A stretch of DNA of 64,000 nt from JBLXBZ01 sp048265185 (GTDB lineage Bacteria; Pseudomonadota; Alphaproteobacteria; Rhizobiales; Stappiaceae), in NCBI GenBank assembly GCA_048265185.1, contig JBLXBZ010000001.1, forward strand, positions 310,001-374,000, written 5' to 3'. This document shows positions 43,220 through 50,891 of this stretch, piece after piece. The translations under genes and the position numbers were made by a program. The notes under the pieces were generated by a model. That model made no database searches. It was not told the origin of the DNA and was given only the letters and a program-made list of their open reading frames with translations. The first letter of the stretch is position 1. Each line of letters opens with the position of its first letter.

Positions 43220-45206
43220 TCACTTCTGAAACGTCCGTTTTGGAGTTGTTTTTAGATAGAAGATTTATAACAGACTGTTTTGAAAGAGGCTTTGAGAAAT
43301 AGAACCCTTGGACAAAGGAACAGCCGATCATTTTTAGCGCTTGGATTTCCTCTGTGGTCTCAACGCCTTCGACGATACATTCAAGGTCCATGTCATGGCT
43401 CAAGACGATCAGGGATTTGACGATTTTATATCCAGCGGGGTTTCGGTGTAAGTCGATAACGAAACTTCGATCTATTTTGATTTTCGTTAGGGGGAGAGAG
43501 TGTAGCTGACTGAGGCTGGAATAGCCCGTACCGAAGTCGTCGAGGGAAATTCCACAGCCTATCGCCCTCAAACTATTGAGCGTTTTTAACGCATATTCAT
43601 ATTCATGCATCATCGATGTTTCGGTGATTTCAAAATCGATCCGTTTTGGGTCGAAGCCACTTGCGGTGATGATGCCGATTAGCCCGTCCGCGCCGTTTCG
43701 GTTGGTGATGTCTTTTGCGGAAAGGTTGAAAGACAGCCTTATGTCTTCGGGCCAGAGTTTTGCTTGCTCCAAAGATTGTCGCAGCAAAATCGCGGTGAGG
43801 CGAGGCACGATCCCGGCGCGCTCGGCGACGGGAATGAAAAGAGCTGGCGACACTTCGCCAATTTCCGGACTTCTCCAGCGCGCCAACGCTTCGAAAGCCA
43901 CAGGTTTTTCAGAGTTTATATTGACGATTGGTTGAAAGAAAACGAGCAATTCATTGGCTAAATCCGCAGATCGCAACGCTTTTTCAATGTTGATGTTGCG
44001 TTGGATCTCCGCGTGGTGTCGAGCCGAAAAAAGCACGGCTCCATCTCGCCCTAATCGTTTTCCCTGATAGAGCGCATAATCGGCTCGTTCAAATAAATCA
44101 GTTTCGTTCTTTGTTTGCAATTGCGGATAGATCGCAAAGCCAATCGTGGCGGATACTTCTATGATGACGCCGTGAATGTTATAGGGTTCGCGCAGCGCCT
44201 TGCAGATTTCCTCACCTAATTCGAGAGCCGTGTCGTTGCTGGTATGGCGGGCGATGATTGCGAATTCGTCGCCGCCAAGCCGTGCGACATAGGCGCGATC
44301 ATGACATTCATGATTAAGCCTTTGCCCGACCATTTTGAGCAACTCGTCGCCAATGGCATGGCCATATAGGTCGTTTACGGGTTTGAAACCGTCCAGATCT
44401 AACAGTCCTACGGTTAGCCAAGTCGACGTGGCGCGCGTGTTTTCGAAGTCGGCCTTCAGGCGCGAGAAAAAGTGTCGCCGGTTTGGTAGTTGGGTTAAGG
44501 CATCCAGATTAGCAAGACGAAAATTTTCAACCCGCGCCGCCACCATGTTGGTGAAGTCTCTGTAGTTCACCAACATTATGCTCAACATGGCTATTGAAAC
44601 GAGCAGAACATTTACGGCGATCGAAGAGAAGGTTGGCATTTCGGACAAGCTGAAAAAACCGACGAATGTTCCATTCACGATTAGCGTTACCGTGAGCGCC
44701 GCCGATCTTAAATGCATCAAGCAGGAAATGACGCCGATAACGGTGATCGCCATATAGAAGGCGATGTGGGCTTGTTCATAGGCGCCGCCATAAGGAAATA
44801 GGCTCACCGACCAGAATGAGAAAATAAGTGTTATAACGCCGGTGATGTTATTGGTGCGGTTTAGCGCTTGGTAGGCGCTGCTGACTGTTGGCGTTTTGTA
44901 AATTGCTCGCCACCAGTAAATAAGTCGTGAGATACAGATAATGGAAAACAGGCCCGGAATATAAATGGTCAGCCAGATAGGCGCAATTTTTATGAAGCTG
45001 TAACTCAGAGCCCATGTGTTTACCAGTAATATAAAATACATTAATGGTATTTGCTTTGAAAAAGCTTTGTATTGAGCAATTAAAAGGTCGGGGTTGTTTT
45101 GGGGGACCGACATGAATTTTTTTATGATATTTGTATATTTCGTCAAAGTCGTGCGCATTTTGCCTGAAAAATTGGCTTTTTCCTTTTTTGAAAGGTTCTG
45201 GCGCAT
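43212..45206 (-). CDS. Membrane GGDEF-EAL protein (c-di-GMP cyclase/phosphodiesterase)
   Basis: A 664-residue signalling protein. Residues 50-215 hold about six hydrophobic segments. The GGDEF domain (about 230-400) keeps the exact motif GGDEF at 311-315. The EAL domain (about 410-650) keeps EAL at 439-441, ETSMM, DDFGTGYSSLSQL, KIDRSF and VEGVETTEE. Both active sites therefore look intact; no RxxD inhibitory site precedes GGDEF. The start is uncertain: internal ATGs at 45158 and 45113 are possible, the last giving MSVPQNNPDLLIAQYKAFSK as in related proteins. It is AT-richer than its neighbours and borders an accessory-looking patch. Confidence 0.9.
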   Translation of the reverse strand: MRQNLSKKEKANFSGKMRTTLTKYTNIIKKFMSVPQNNPDLLIAQYKAFSKQIPLMYFILLVNTWALSYSFIKIAPIWLTIYIPGLFSIICISRLIYWWRAIYKTPTVSSAYQALNRTNNITGVITLIFSFWSVSLFPYGGAYEQAHIAFYMAITVIGVISCLMHLRSAALTVTLIVNGTFVGFFSLSEMPTFSSIAVNVLLVSIAMLSIMLVNYRDFTNMVAARVENFRLANLDALTQLPNRRHFFSRLKADFENTRATSTWLTVGLLDLDGFKPVNDLYGHAIGDELLKMVGQRLNHECHDRAYVARLGGDEFAIIARHTSNDTALELGEEICKALREPYNIHGVIIEVSATIGFAIYPQLQTKNETDLFERADYALYQGKRLGRDGAVLFSARHHAEIQRNINIEKALRSADLANELLVFFQPIVNINSEKPVAFEALARWRSPEIGEVSPALFIPVAERAGIVPRLTAILLRQSLEQAKLWPEDIRLSFNLSAKDITNRNGADGLIGIITASGFDPKRIDFEITETSMMHEYEYALKTLNSLRAIGCGISLDDFGTGYSSLSQLHSLPLTKIKIDRSFVIDLHRNPAGYKIVKSLIVLSHDMDLECIVEGVETTEEIQALKMIGCSFVQGFYFSKPLSKQSVINLLSKNNSKTDVSEVIM

Positions 45207-45471
45207 GTTTTGTACTTCTATGGTTTTGGAATGCGAGATCTTCTAAAAAGTTCCTAACGGCTTTGACGGTATGAAGCGTTGAAGTCCTCGTTAATCTTAA
45301 ATTCTCAATTTCCGCTAGGTATTCCCCGATAAGATTAGCGTAATTTTGATCGGTTTGTGAAACTAGCAAATTTGGTCCGGCAGGGACGACGGTTAGGGGG
45401 GGATGATTACGAAGGCTTTCTCCGCGAATGAGGCTTTTATGATTATCGAGGATAATATCGCATTTCAGCAC
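45200..45471 (-). pseudogene. Possible N-terminal remnant of a tyrosine recombinase/integrase
   Basis: The minus-strand frame starting at 45471 encodes about 90 residues of protein-like sequence before it runs into the GGDEF-EAL gene in another frame. The segment LIGEYLAEIENLRLTRTSTL followed by HTVKAVRNFLEDLAFQ resembles the SAM-like core-binding domain of phage-type integrases. The catalytic domain with its R-H-R-Y residues is absent. If correct it marks an old insertion. The similarity is from memory of the family only and needs a profile search. Confidence 0.3.
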
Positions 45472-45765
45472 TTAATGGGAAGTTTATTCAAGTATTTTAA
45501 TATATCAATAAAATATACGTTGAATTTACTTTTAAATTTTTAACATCTATATTTTTTGGGGGGTGCATTATATTTTAAATATTTTTTTGTATATATCTTG
45601 TTGTTTTTATATGTATTTTTTAAATTATACGTGAGGTGGGCGTCGTTGTTTTAGTTTTCAATGATGATAATGTTTTTTCATTAATATTATTTTATTTATC
45701 TAAAAATTTAAATTGTCACGTTTGAACATTGACGTCGGGATGTTTAATTTATGCTTTCGCGCGTT
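45472..45765. other. Strongly AT-rich intergenic stretch
   Basis: Nearly all A and T from about 45480 to 45720, unlike the rest of the window. Contains long T runs and no open frame of note. It could be a foreign remnant, a silenced (H-NS-like/MucR target) promoter region or a curved-DNA site. Confidence 0.6.
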
Positions 45766-46041
45766 TTATATGTTTAGAGATTGATCTGGCGTTATTTGCG
45801 CGCATCCTTGCCACCAATCTCCCCGTGTCTCCTGATTGCAGTGAATTGACATCACGCTTACCGCTTGTTCGTCAAATTTCTTTATTTGCGTGTTCGATGT
45901 TTTACTTTTTCCCTCGAGCGAAACGCCGTTCATGATCAGGGGGGTCAAAGCGCTGCTTAATAAAATGCTCAGTACCAGCGCTATTCCAATGTTGCGGAGT
46001 TCGGATTTTATTTGGGATCGTTTGGGGCGAGTGAAGGGCAT
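45766..46041 (-). CDS. Possible small membrane protein, unknown
   Basis: A 91-residue open frame that I do not recognise. A basic N-terminus (MPFTRPKRSQIKSELRN) is followed by a hydrophobic helix (IGIALVLSILLSSALTPLIM) and a short polar tail with two cysteines and WWQGC. This is the layout of a single-pass inner-membrane protein with a periplasmic tail. The ribosome site is weak (AGAGACG). No neighbour suggests a role. It may be a real orphan gene or a chance frame. Confidence 0.35.
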   Translation of the reverse strand: MPFTRPKRSQIKSELRNIGIALVLSILLSSALTPLIMNGVSLEGKSKTSNTQIKKFDEQAVSVMSIHCNQETRGDWWQGCAQITPDQSLNI

Positions 46042-46210
46042 CTCAACGTCTCTTTTTGTATTTTTTGGGAGATGCAGTATCTGGCGACGCCCCAGCGCAT
46101 GGCGTGATAGCCATCACATTTTCACTCATTTCCTAATCTGGAAGCTTTCAGGGGCGATGTGAAAACGGTGAATGCATCTTAAAAATGCGAGAGGGCGCAA
46201 TACGACGCCA

Positions 46211-46243
46211 AAAAACGACGCGCCGGGGAAACACGTCGTTTTT
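46211..46243. terminator. Bidirectional rho-independent terminator
   Basis: A perfect 10-bp stem AAAAACGACG/CGTCGTTTTT with a 13-base loop. A-rich on the left and T-rich on the right, so it can act on both strands. No recognised gene ends here on the plus strand. On the minus strand it lies about 40 bases beyond an unassigned open frame (46282-46509). Confidence 0.7.
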
Positions 46244-46281
46244 AGCAATTCGTTTTGAAGCATAACGCTGAAGCAGGGAGG

Positions 46282-46509
46282 TCAAGATAATCTCTGCTTC
46301 AAAAGTTGAACACGAAACAGACCGTTGCCGCCGATCTTTAAGCTCTCGAAATGGATTAATTTATCGATACGCTCAAATAAATCATCTATTTCCAGTCTCC
46401 GTATTCTATCGTTCTCTATGCGCCGCCTTCGCACCCGATATTTCATCGTTTCGCGAAAACGGGCCTGGAACTTTAACGCTCCATGAGGCGCCCAAAGCGA
46501 GCCTATCAA
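46282..46509 (-). CDS. Doubtful small ORF before a terminator
   Basis: An open frame of up to 75 residues, basic, with the segment RIRRLEIDDLFERIDKLIHF. An inner ATG at 46446 gives 54 residues. I do not recognise it and see no good ribosome site. The only support is the hairpin terminator 40 bases downstream on the same strand, which implies that some minus-strand transcript ends here. An overlapping frame (46406-46603) could be the upstream part of a frameshifted gene. Confidence 0.2.
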   Translation of the reverse strand: MIGSLWAPHGALKFQARFRETMKYRVRRRRIENDRIRRLEIDDLFERIDKLIHFESLKIGGNGLFRVQLLKQRLS

Positions 46510-46797
46510 ACATGGCAGGATCGCGAACGGAAATCAAAAGTTCAGAGCTTCTGCACCGCTCGCCGCGCATGAAGACAGTAGCAAATTCGAGAGAAATAAG
46601 CAAAAACTTTTTAGGTGTGATTAATTCAGCACATTGTGAATTACAATCTAGATCTTAGATTTTCCCTGATGGTTTTAAGCTAGGTGTTTCACGTTCGCCC
46701 TAGGGTTAAATAACTGCGCGTGGGTTTTCACTATGTGCAACTTGTTTTAGAAGTTGGGACGCCTTTGTGTGAAAAACGATGTGTATCAGGATCTTTC

Positions 46798-47298
46798 ATG
46801 ACCAGAATTGCCTTATATCCCGGTTCTTTTGACCCGATCACGAATGGTCATATCGATATTTTAAGGCATGCCTTAGCTTTGGCGGACAATGTGATCGTCG
46901 CAATTGGCGTGCATCCGGGAAAGGTTCCGCTTTTCAGCTTTGACGAAAGGTGCGAAATGATCCGCGAAACCACGCAAGCGGAATTCGGGACAGAGGCGGC
47001 GAGTAGACTCAAAGTCGTCGCTTTCGATAGTCTCGTAATTGACGCGGCCAAGGAGCATCAAGCCTCGTTTCTCGTGCGCGGGCTTCGCGATGGGACGGAT
47101 CTGGATTACGAAATGCAGATGGCGGGCATGAACGGCACATTGGCGCCTAGCGTTCAAACCGTATTTTTGCCAGCATCTCCTCAGGTCCGACATATCACCG
47201 CCACGCTGGTGCGGCAAATCGCAAAAATGGGTGGGGATGTTTCGCCCTTCGTGCCGAAGGGGATTGCGGCGCGTATGGGCGTCGTATACCGCAAGTAA
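46798..47298 (+). CDS. coaD: Phosphopantetheine adenylyltransferase
   Basis: Makes dephospho-CoA from ATP and 4'-phosphopantetheine; 166 residues. The nucleotidyltransferase motif T/HxGH reads Thr15-Asn-Gly-His18 in YPGSFDPITNGHID. The LVRGLRDGTDLDYEMQMAGM segment and the ISSTLVR equivalent HITATLVRQI are present. The open frame extends to 46720, but the ATG at 46798 gives the normal start MTRIALYPGSFDP. It is the first gene of coaD-ppiA-ppiB-queA-tgt, a typical Hyphomicrobiales cluster. Confidence 0.95.
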   Translation: MTRIALYPGSFDPITNGHIDILRHALALADNVIVAIGVHPGKVPLFSFDERCEMIRETTQAEFGTEAASRLKVVAFDSLVIDAAKEHQASFLVRGLRDGTDLDYEMQMAGMNGTLAPSVQTVFLPASPQVRHITATLVRQIAKMGGDVSPFVPKGIAARMGVVYRK

Positions 47299-47336
47299 GG
47301 TGCGTAAGCGCCGCCTTGCGCACTAACTCAGGAGTT

Positions 47337-47882
47337 ATGAACGTGATGCGTATAATGTCATTTGTCGTCGCCGTGGTTATGAGCCTCGGCCTCATGGTCA
47401 GCGCGCAAGCGCAGGATCTTGATCCCAACAACACGCTTTATCTCGACCTCAAGGATGGTCGCGTGGTCATCAAAATGCGTCCAGATTTGGCGCCGGAGCA
47501 TGTTAAGCAGATCAAAGATCTGACAAAACAGGGCTTTTATGACGGCATAGTATTTCACCGGGTCATTGACGGTTTCATGGCGCAAACGGGCGATCCTACG
47601 GGCACTGGCGTCGGCGGCTCTCAATTGCCTGACATCAAGGCTGAGTTTTCTGACGCGCCGTTCAAGCGCGGCGTTGTCGGCATGGCTCGCGCCGCCAGCC
47701 CTGACAGCGCGAATTCCCAGTTTTTTATCATGTTTGACGACGGCGACTTCCTTAATGGCCAATATACGGTTTGGGGCGAAGTCGTGGACGGCATGGAGTT
47801 CGTGGACAAGATCAAGCGCGGCGAACCGCCTGCGAACCCGGACAAGATTGTTAAAATGCAAATTGCCGCCGACGCCAAGTAA
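47337..47882 (+). CDS. ppiA: Periplasmic peptidyl-prolyl cis-trans isomerase (cyclophilin)
   Basis: A 181-residue cyclophilin with an N-terminal signal peptide (MNVMRIMSFVVAVVMSLGLM, cleavage expected after SAQA). The catalytic region is GIVFHRVIDGFMAQTGDPTG, with FFIMFDDG and NGQYTVWGEVVDGME following. It should assist folding of exported proteins. The ATG at 47337 is close to CAGGAG; ATG 47346 or GTG 47343 have better spacing and only shorten the signal peptide. It pairs with a cytoplasmic paralogue 133 bases downstream. Confidence 0.92.
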   Translation: MNVMRIMSFVVAVVMSLGLMVSAQAQDLDPNNTLYLDLKDGRVVIKMRPDLAPEHVKQIKDLTKQGFYDGIVFHRVIDGFMAQTGDPTGTGVGGSQLPDIKAEFSDAPFKRGVVGMARAASPDSANSQFFIMFDDGDFLNGQYTVWGEVVDGMEFVDKIKRGEPPANPDKIVKMQIAADAK

Positions 47883-47928
47883 TAACGTCCAGTATTCTGG
47901 TTGACGTCATTGAATGTTCTCATTAAGG

Positions 47929-47955
47929 CGCTTTCTAACGTTTTGTTAGAAAGCG
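47929..47955 (+). terminator. Perfect hairpin between the two cyclophilin genes
   Basis: An 11-bp perfect stem CGCTTTCTAAC/GTTAGAAAGCG with loop GTTTT. There is no T run after it, so it may be a weak terminator, an mRNA processing or stability element. It has the same GTTTT loop as the 15-bp inverted repeat at 5996-6030. Confidence 0.5.
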
Positions 47956-48015
47956 AGTCAGCCTAACGCGGCCGCCTTTCAACGAAGGCGCTTCACTCCA
48001 GACTAGGAAGAAACA

Positions 48016-48489
48016 TTGACTGATATCAAAGACGGCGAAAACACACTCGTTATGGAAACCACGCAAGGCCAAGTTAAAATCGCCATGCGTCCCGATCTTG
48101 CGCCAAATCACGTTGCGCGCATCAAGGAGCTCGTGCGTGAAGGCTTTTATGACGGCATCGTTTTTCACCGCGTGATCGACGGTTTCATGGCGCAAACCGG
48201 TTGCCCGCAAGGCACGGGAACAGGCGGTTCGGGCAAGAAGCTCAAGGCGGAATTCTCCAAGGAGAAGCATGTGCGCGGAACATGCTCCATGGCTCGGGCT
48301 ATGGACCCTAATTCCGGCGACAGCCAGTTTTTCATCTGCTTCGCCGATGGGCCATGGCTTGACAATCAATACACCGTTTGGGGTGAAGTGATTGAAGGCA
48401 TGGAGAATATTGATAAGGTCAAGCGCGGCGAACCTGTTCAGGATCCAGACAAGATCACGTCATTGAAAGTGGCCGCTGATATCGCCTGA
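48016..48489 (+). CDS. ppiB: Cytoplasmic peptidyl-prolyl cis-trans isomerase B
   Basis: A 157-residue cyclophilin without a signal peptide. The core GIVFHRVIDGFMAQTGCPQG is almost identical to that of the upstream gene, and FFICFADGPWLDNQYTVWGE follows. The start is a TTG at 48016 behind AGGAAGAAA; no ATG is available nearby in frame that would keep the first strand. The two genes look like an old tandem duplication in which one copy is exported and the other cytosolic. A terminator follows. Confidence 0.94.
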   Translation: MTDIKDGENTLVMETTQGQVKIAMRPDLAPNHVARIKELVREGFYDGIVFHRVIDGFMAQTGCPQGTGTGGSGKKLKAEFSKEKHVRGTCSMARAMDPNSGDSQFFICFADGPWLDNQYTVWGEVIEGMENIDKVKRGEPVQDPDKITSLKVAADIA

Positions 48490-48517
48490 TTACAGCTTTT
48501 ATAGCAACCTCTTGTAG

Positions 48518-48559
48518 AGCGCGGCATGGTCAGTTATTGAGCCATGTCGCGCTTTCTTT
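48518..48559 (+). terminator. Terminator after ppiB
   Basis: A 12-bp stem AGCGCGGCATGG/CCATGTCGCGCT (one G-T pair) with a 12-base loop, followed by TTTCTTT, 29 bases after the ppiB stop. Confidence 0.78.
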
Positions 48560-48627
48560 ATAAGAGGCGTGGTTATTCAATGTTTTCGCCATTTTATCCT
48601 GAATTGGCATGAAACTCTGGGCCTCTC

Positions 48628-49707
48628 ATGCGCGTCGATATATTTGACTTTGATCTTCCCGCCGATGCGATCGCCTTGCGTCCAGCGCGCCCGCGCGACG
48701 CGGCGAAGCTGTTGCTCGTTGATCCGGGAAAAGACTTTCAAGACAAGGGTGTGCGGGATTTACCCGCCCTATTAGAACCCGGCGACGCTTTGGTCTTCAA
48801 TAATACCAAGGTCATTCCGGCTCAGCTTGAGGGAACGCGCGCGCGCGGCGAGGCGGTGGCCCGAGTTAGCGCCACGCTGCATTTGCGGGAGGGAGATAAC
48901 CAGTGGCGCGCTTTCGCTCGGCCGGCCAAAAAACTGCAGCTGGGAGACCGGATACGTTTTGGCGGCGGCGGCGACACCTGCTTTCTTGGAGCTCTTGACG
49001 CCACGGTTAAGGAAAAAAACGATAGCGGCGAGGTGTTGCTGGAATTTGACTTGTCCGGTCCTGATCTTGATTTGGCTATTGCGGGGGTGGGACATATTCC
49101 GCTGCCCCCCTATATTGCGTTGAAACGCGGCGAAGACGCGCAGGACCGCGCTGATTACCAGACGCTTTATGCGCAAAAGGACGGAGCGGTGGCCGCGCCC
49201 ACCGCTGGTTTGCATTTTACGCCGGAATTATTCGACGCTTTGGAAAAACGAGGGGTCGAGAAGCATTTCGTCACCTTACACGTGGGCGCGGGGACGTTTC
49301 TTCCGGTAAAGGTGGATGACACGGATGATCACCAGATGCACGCCGAGTGGGGGGAGATTTCTCAATCCACTGCTGACGCCCTGAATCGGGTGCGCGCGCG
49401 CGGCAACAAAGTGGTGTGCGTTGGCACAACGTCGCTGCGCATTTTGGAAAGCGCGGCGCAGGACAATGGTCAGCTGTCGGCGTTTTCCGGAAAAACCTCC
49501 ATTTTTATCACGCCCGGCTACCGTTTTCGCGTCGTCGACGCTTTGATGACCAACTTCCACTTGCCCAAATCGACGCTGTTCATGCTTGTCTCGGCCTTTT
49601 GCGGTCTTGAGACGATGCGCTCGGCCTATTCACACGCGATTTCTCATGGCTATCGCTTTTATTCTTATGGCGATACGTCGCTCTTGTTCCCTGCAGGCAT
49701 TGAATGA
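48628..49707 (+). CDS. queA: S-adenosylmethionine:tRNA ribosyltransferase-isomerase
   Basis: Transfers and isomerises ribose from SAM onto preQ1-tRNA to form epoxyqueuosine; 359 residues. It begins MRVDIFDFDLPADAIALRPA. Family motifs include LEPGDALVFNNTKVIPAQL, HIPLPPYI, the AAPTAGLHFTPELFDAL signature and HLPKSTLFMLVSAF. Start ATG 48628. The stop overlaps the tgt start by 4 bases (ATGA), so the two queuosine enzymes are coupled. Confidence 0.96.
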   Translation: MRVDIFDFDLPADAIALRPARPRDAAKLLLVDPGKDFQDKGVRDLPALLEPGDALVFNNTKVIPAQLEGTRARGEAVARVSATLHLREGDNQWRAFARPAKKLQLGDRIRFGGGGDTCFLGALDATVKEKNDSGEVLLEFDLSGPDLDLAIAGVGHIPLPPYIALKRGEDAQDRADYQTLYAQKDGAVAAPTAGLHFTPELFDALEKRGVEKHFVTLHVGAGTFLPVKVDDTDDHQMHAEWGEISQSTADALNRVRARGNKVVCVGTTSLRILESAAQDNGQLSAFSGKTSIFITPGYRFRVVDALMTNFHLPKSTLFMLVSAFCGLETMRSAYSHAISHGYRFYSYGDTSLLFPAGIE

Positions 49708-50861
49708 CAGTTGAAGCAAAAACTCCCTTTTCCTTTCGCTTGATCGCGACCGACGGCATGGCTCGCCGGGGCGAAATTACAACGCCTCATGGCGTGGTCA
49801 ATACGCCGGCTTTCATGCCCGTGGGCACGCAAGCGACCGTCAAGGCGATGTATCCCGGGCAGGTGCGCGATCTCGGCGCGGACGTCGTTCTGGGCAACAC
49901 CTACCATTTGATGCTGCGGCCCACGGCCGAGCGCGTCGCCAAGTTGGGCGGGCTGCATAAATTCATGAATTGGCCGCATACGATTCTGACTGATTCAGGC
50001 GGTTTTCAGGTCATGTCTCTGTCTCAGCTTCGGAAGCTTGATGAGAACGGAGTCGTCTTCCAATCTCATATCGACGGCAGCCGTCATGAAATGACGCCGG
50101 AACGTTCGGTTGAAATCCAGCAGCTTCTGGGCGCGGACATTCAGATGCAATTGGATGAGTGCATCGCGTTGCCGGCCACTCATGACGAGATAGAGCGGGC
50201 GATGCAGCTCTCTTTGCGGTGGGCTGAGCGCTCGCGCAGGAAGTTTGAAGATATGGGCGGGCCGGCGTGCGGGCAAGGACTCTATGGCATCGTTCAAGGC
50301 GGCGACGTTGAGGAGTTGCGAATTACCTCGGCGGAACGGTTGGCGCAAATGCCGTTTGAAGGATACTCCATCGGCGGTCTCGCCGTTGGGGAGCCGCAAG
50401 AGGTGATGTTGCGAACACTGGAGGCGACGACGCCTGTCATGCCGTTGGATAAGCCGCGTTATCTCATGGGCGTCGGCACGCCTGAAGATCTTTTGGAAAG
50501 CGTGGCGCGCGGCGTTGATCAGTTTGATTGCGTCATGCCCTCCCGGGCCGGACGACACGGCTTGGCCTATACGCGCTTTGGCAAGGTGAATTTGAAAAAT
50601 GCGCGCCACGGCGAAGATTATCGTCCTCTTGATGAGGAAAGCGAATGTCCTGCGACGCGTGATTATAGCCGCGCCTATTTACACCATCTCGTACGGGCGA
50701 ACGAAGCGCTGGCGGGCATGCTTTTGACGTGGAACAACCTGGCCTATTATCAGACCTTGATGAAGGGCATGCGCGATGCGATTGAAGCGGGACGCTTTGA
50801 GGAGTTCCGTCAGCTCACCCGTGAGGGCTGGGAGAAGGGCGATATCGCCGCGCTTTCATAA
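49704..50861 (+). CDS. tgt: tRNA-guanine transglycosylase
   Basis: Exchanges G34 for preQ1 in tRNAs with GUN anticodons; 385 residues. The TIM-barrel landmarks are intact: TDSGGFQVMSL (general Asp), GIVQGGDVEELR, GGLAVGEPQEVM and the nucleophile region VDQFDCVMPSRAGRHG. The usual zinc site C-x-C-x2-C-x25-H is not intact: the aligned positions are Ser313, Cys315, Thr318 and Asn344 (in ESECPATRDYSRAYLHH and LLTWNNLAYY), so three of four ligands are lost. The spacing is conserved exactly. Translationally coupled to queA. It converges on the UDP-sugar dehydrogenase gene with 30 bases between. Confidence 0.95.
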   Translation: MTVEAKTPFSFRLIATDGMARRGEITTPHGVVNTPAFMPVGTQATVKAMYPGQVRDLGADVVLGNTYHLMLRPTAERVAKLGGLHKFMNWPHTILTDSGGFQVMSLSQLRKLDENGVVFQSHIDGSRHEMTPERSVEIQQLLGADIQMQLDECIALPATHDEIERAMQLSLRWAERSRRKFEDMGGPACGQGLYGIVQGGDVEELRITSAERLAQMPFEGYSIGGLAVGEPQEVMLRTLEATTPVMPLDKPRYLMGVGTPEDLLESVARGVDQFDCVMPSRAGRHGLAYTRFGKVNLKNARHGEDYRPLDEESECPATRDYSRAYLHHLVRANEALAGMLLTWNNLAYYQTLMKGMRDAIEAGRFEEFRQLTREGWEKGDIAALS

Positions 50862-50891
50862 GCTCTTCAGTTCTCTCATCCGCGTCTCGCG

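Noticed and set aside
45480..45720. AT-rich run considered as a replication origin or attachment site
   Set aside because: No iterons, DnaA-box cluster or flanking direct repeats were seen.
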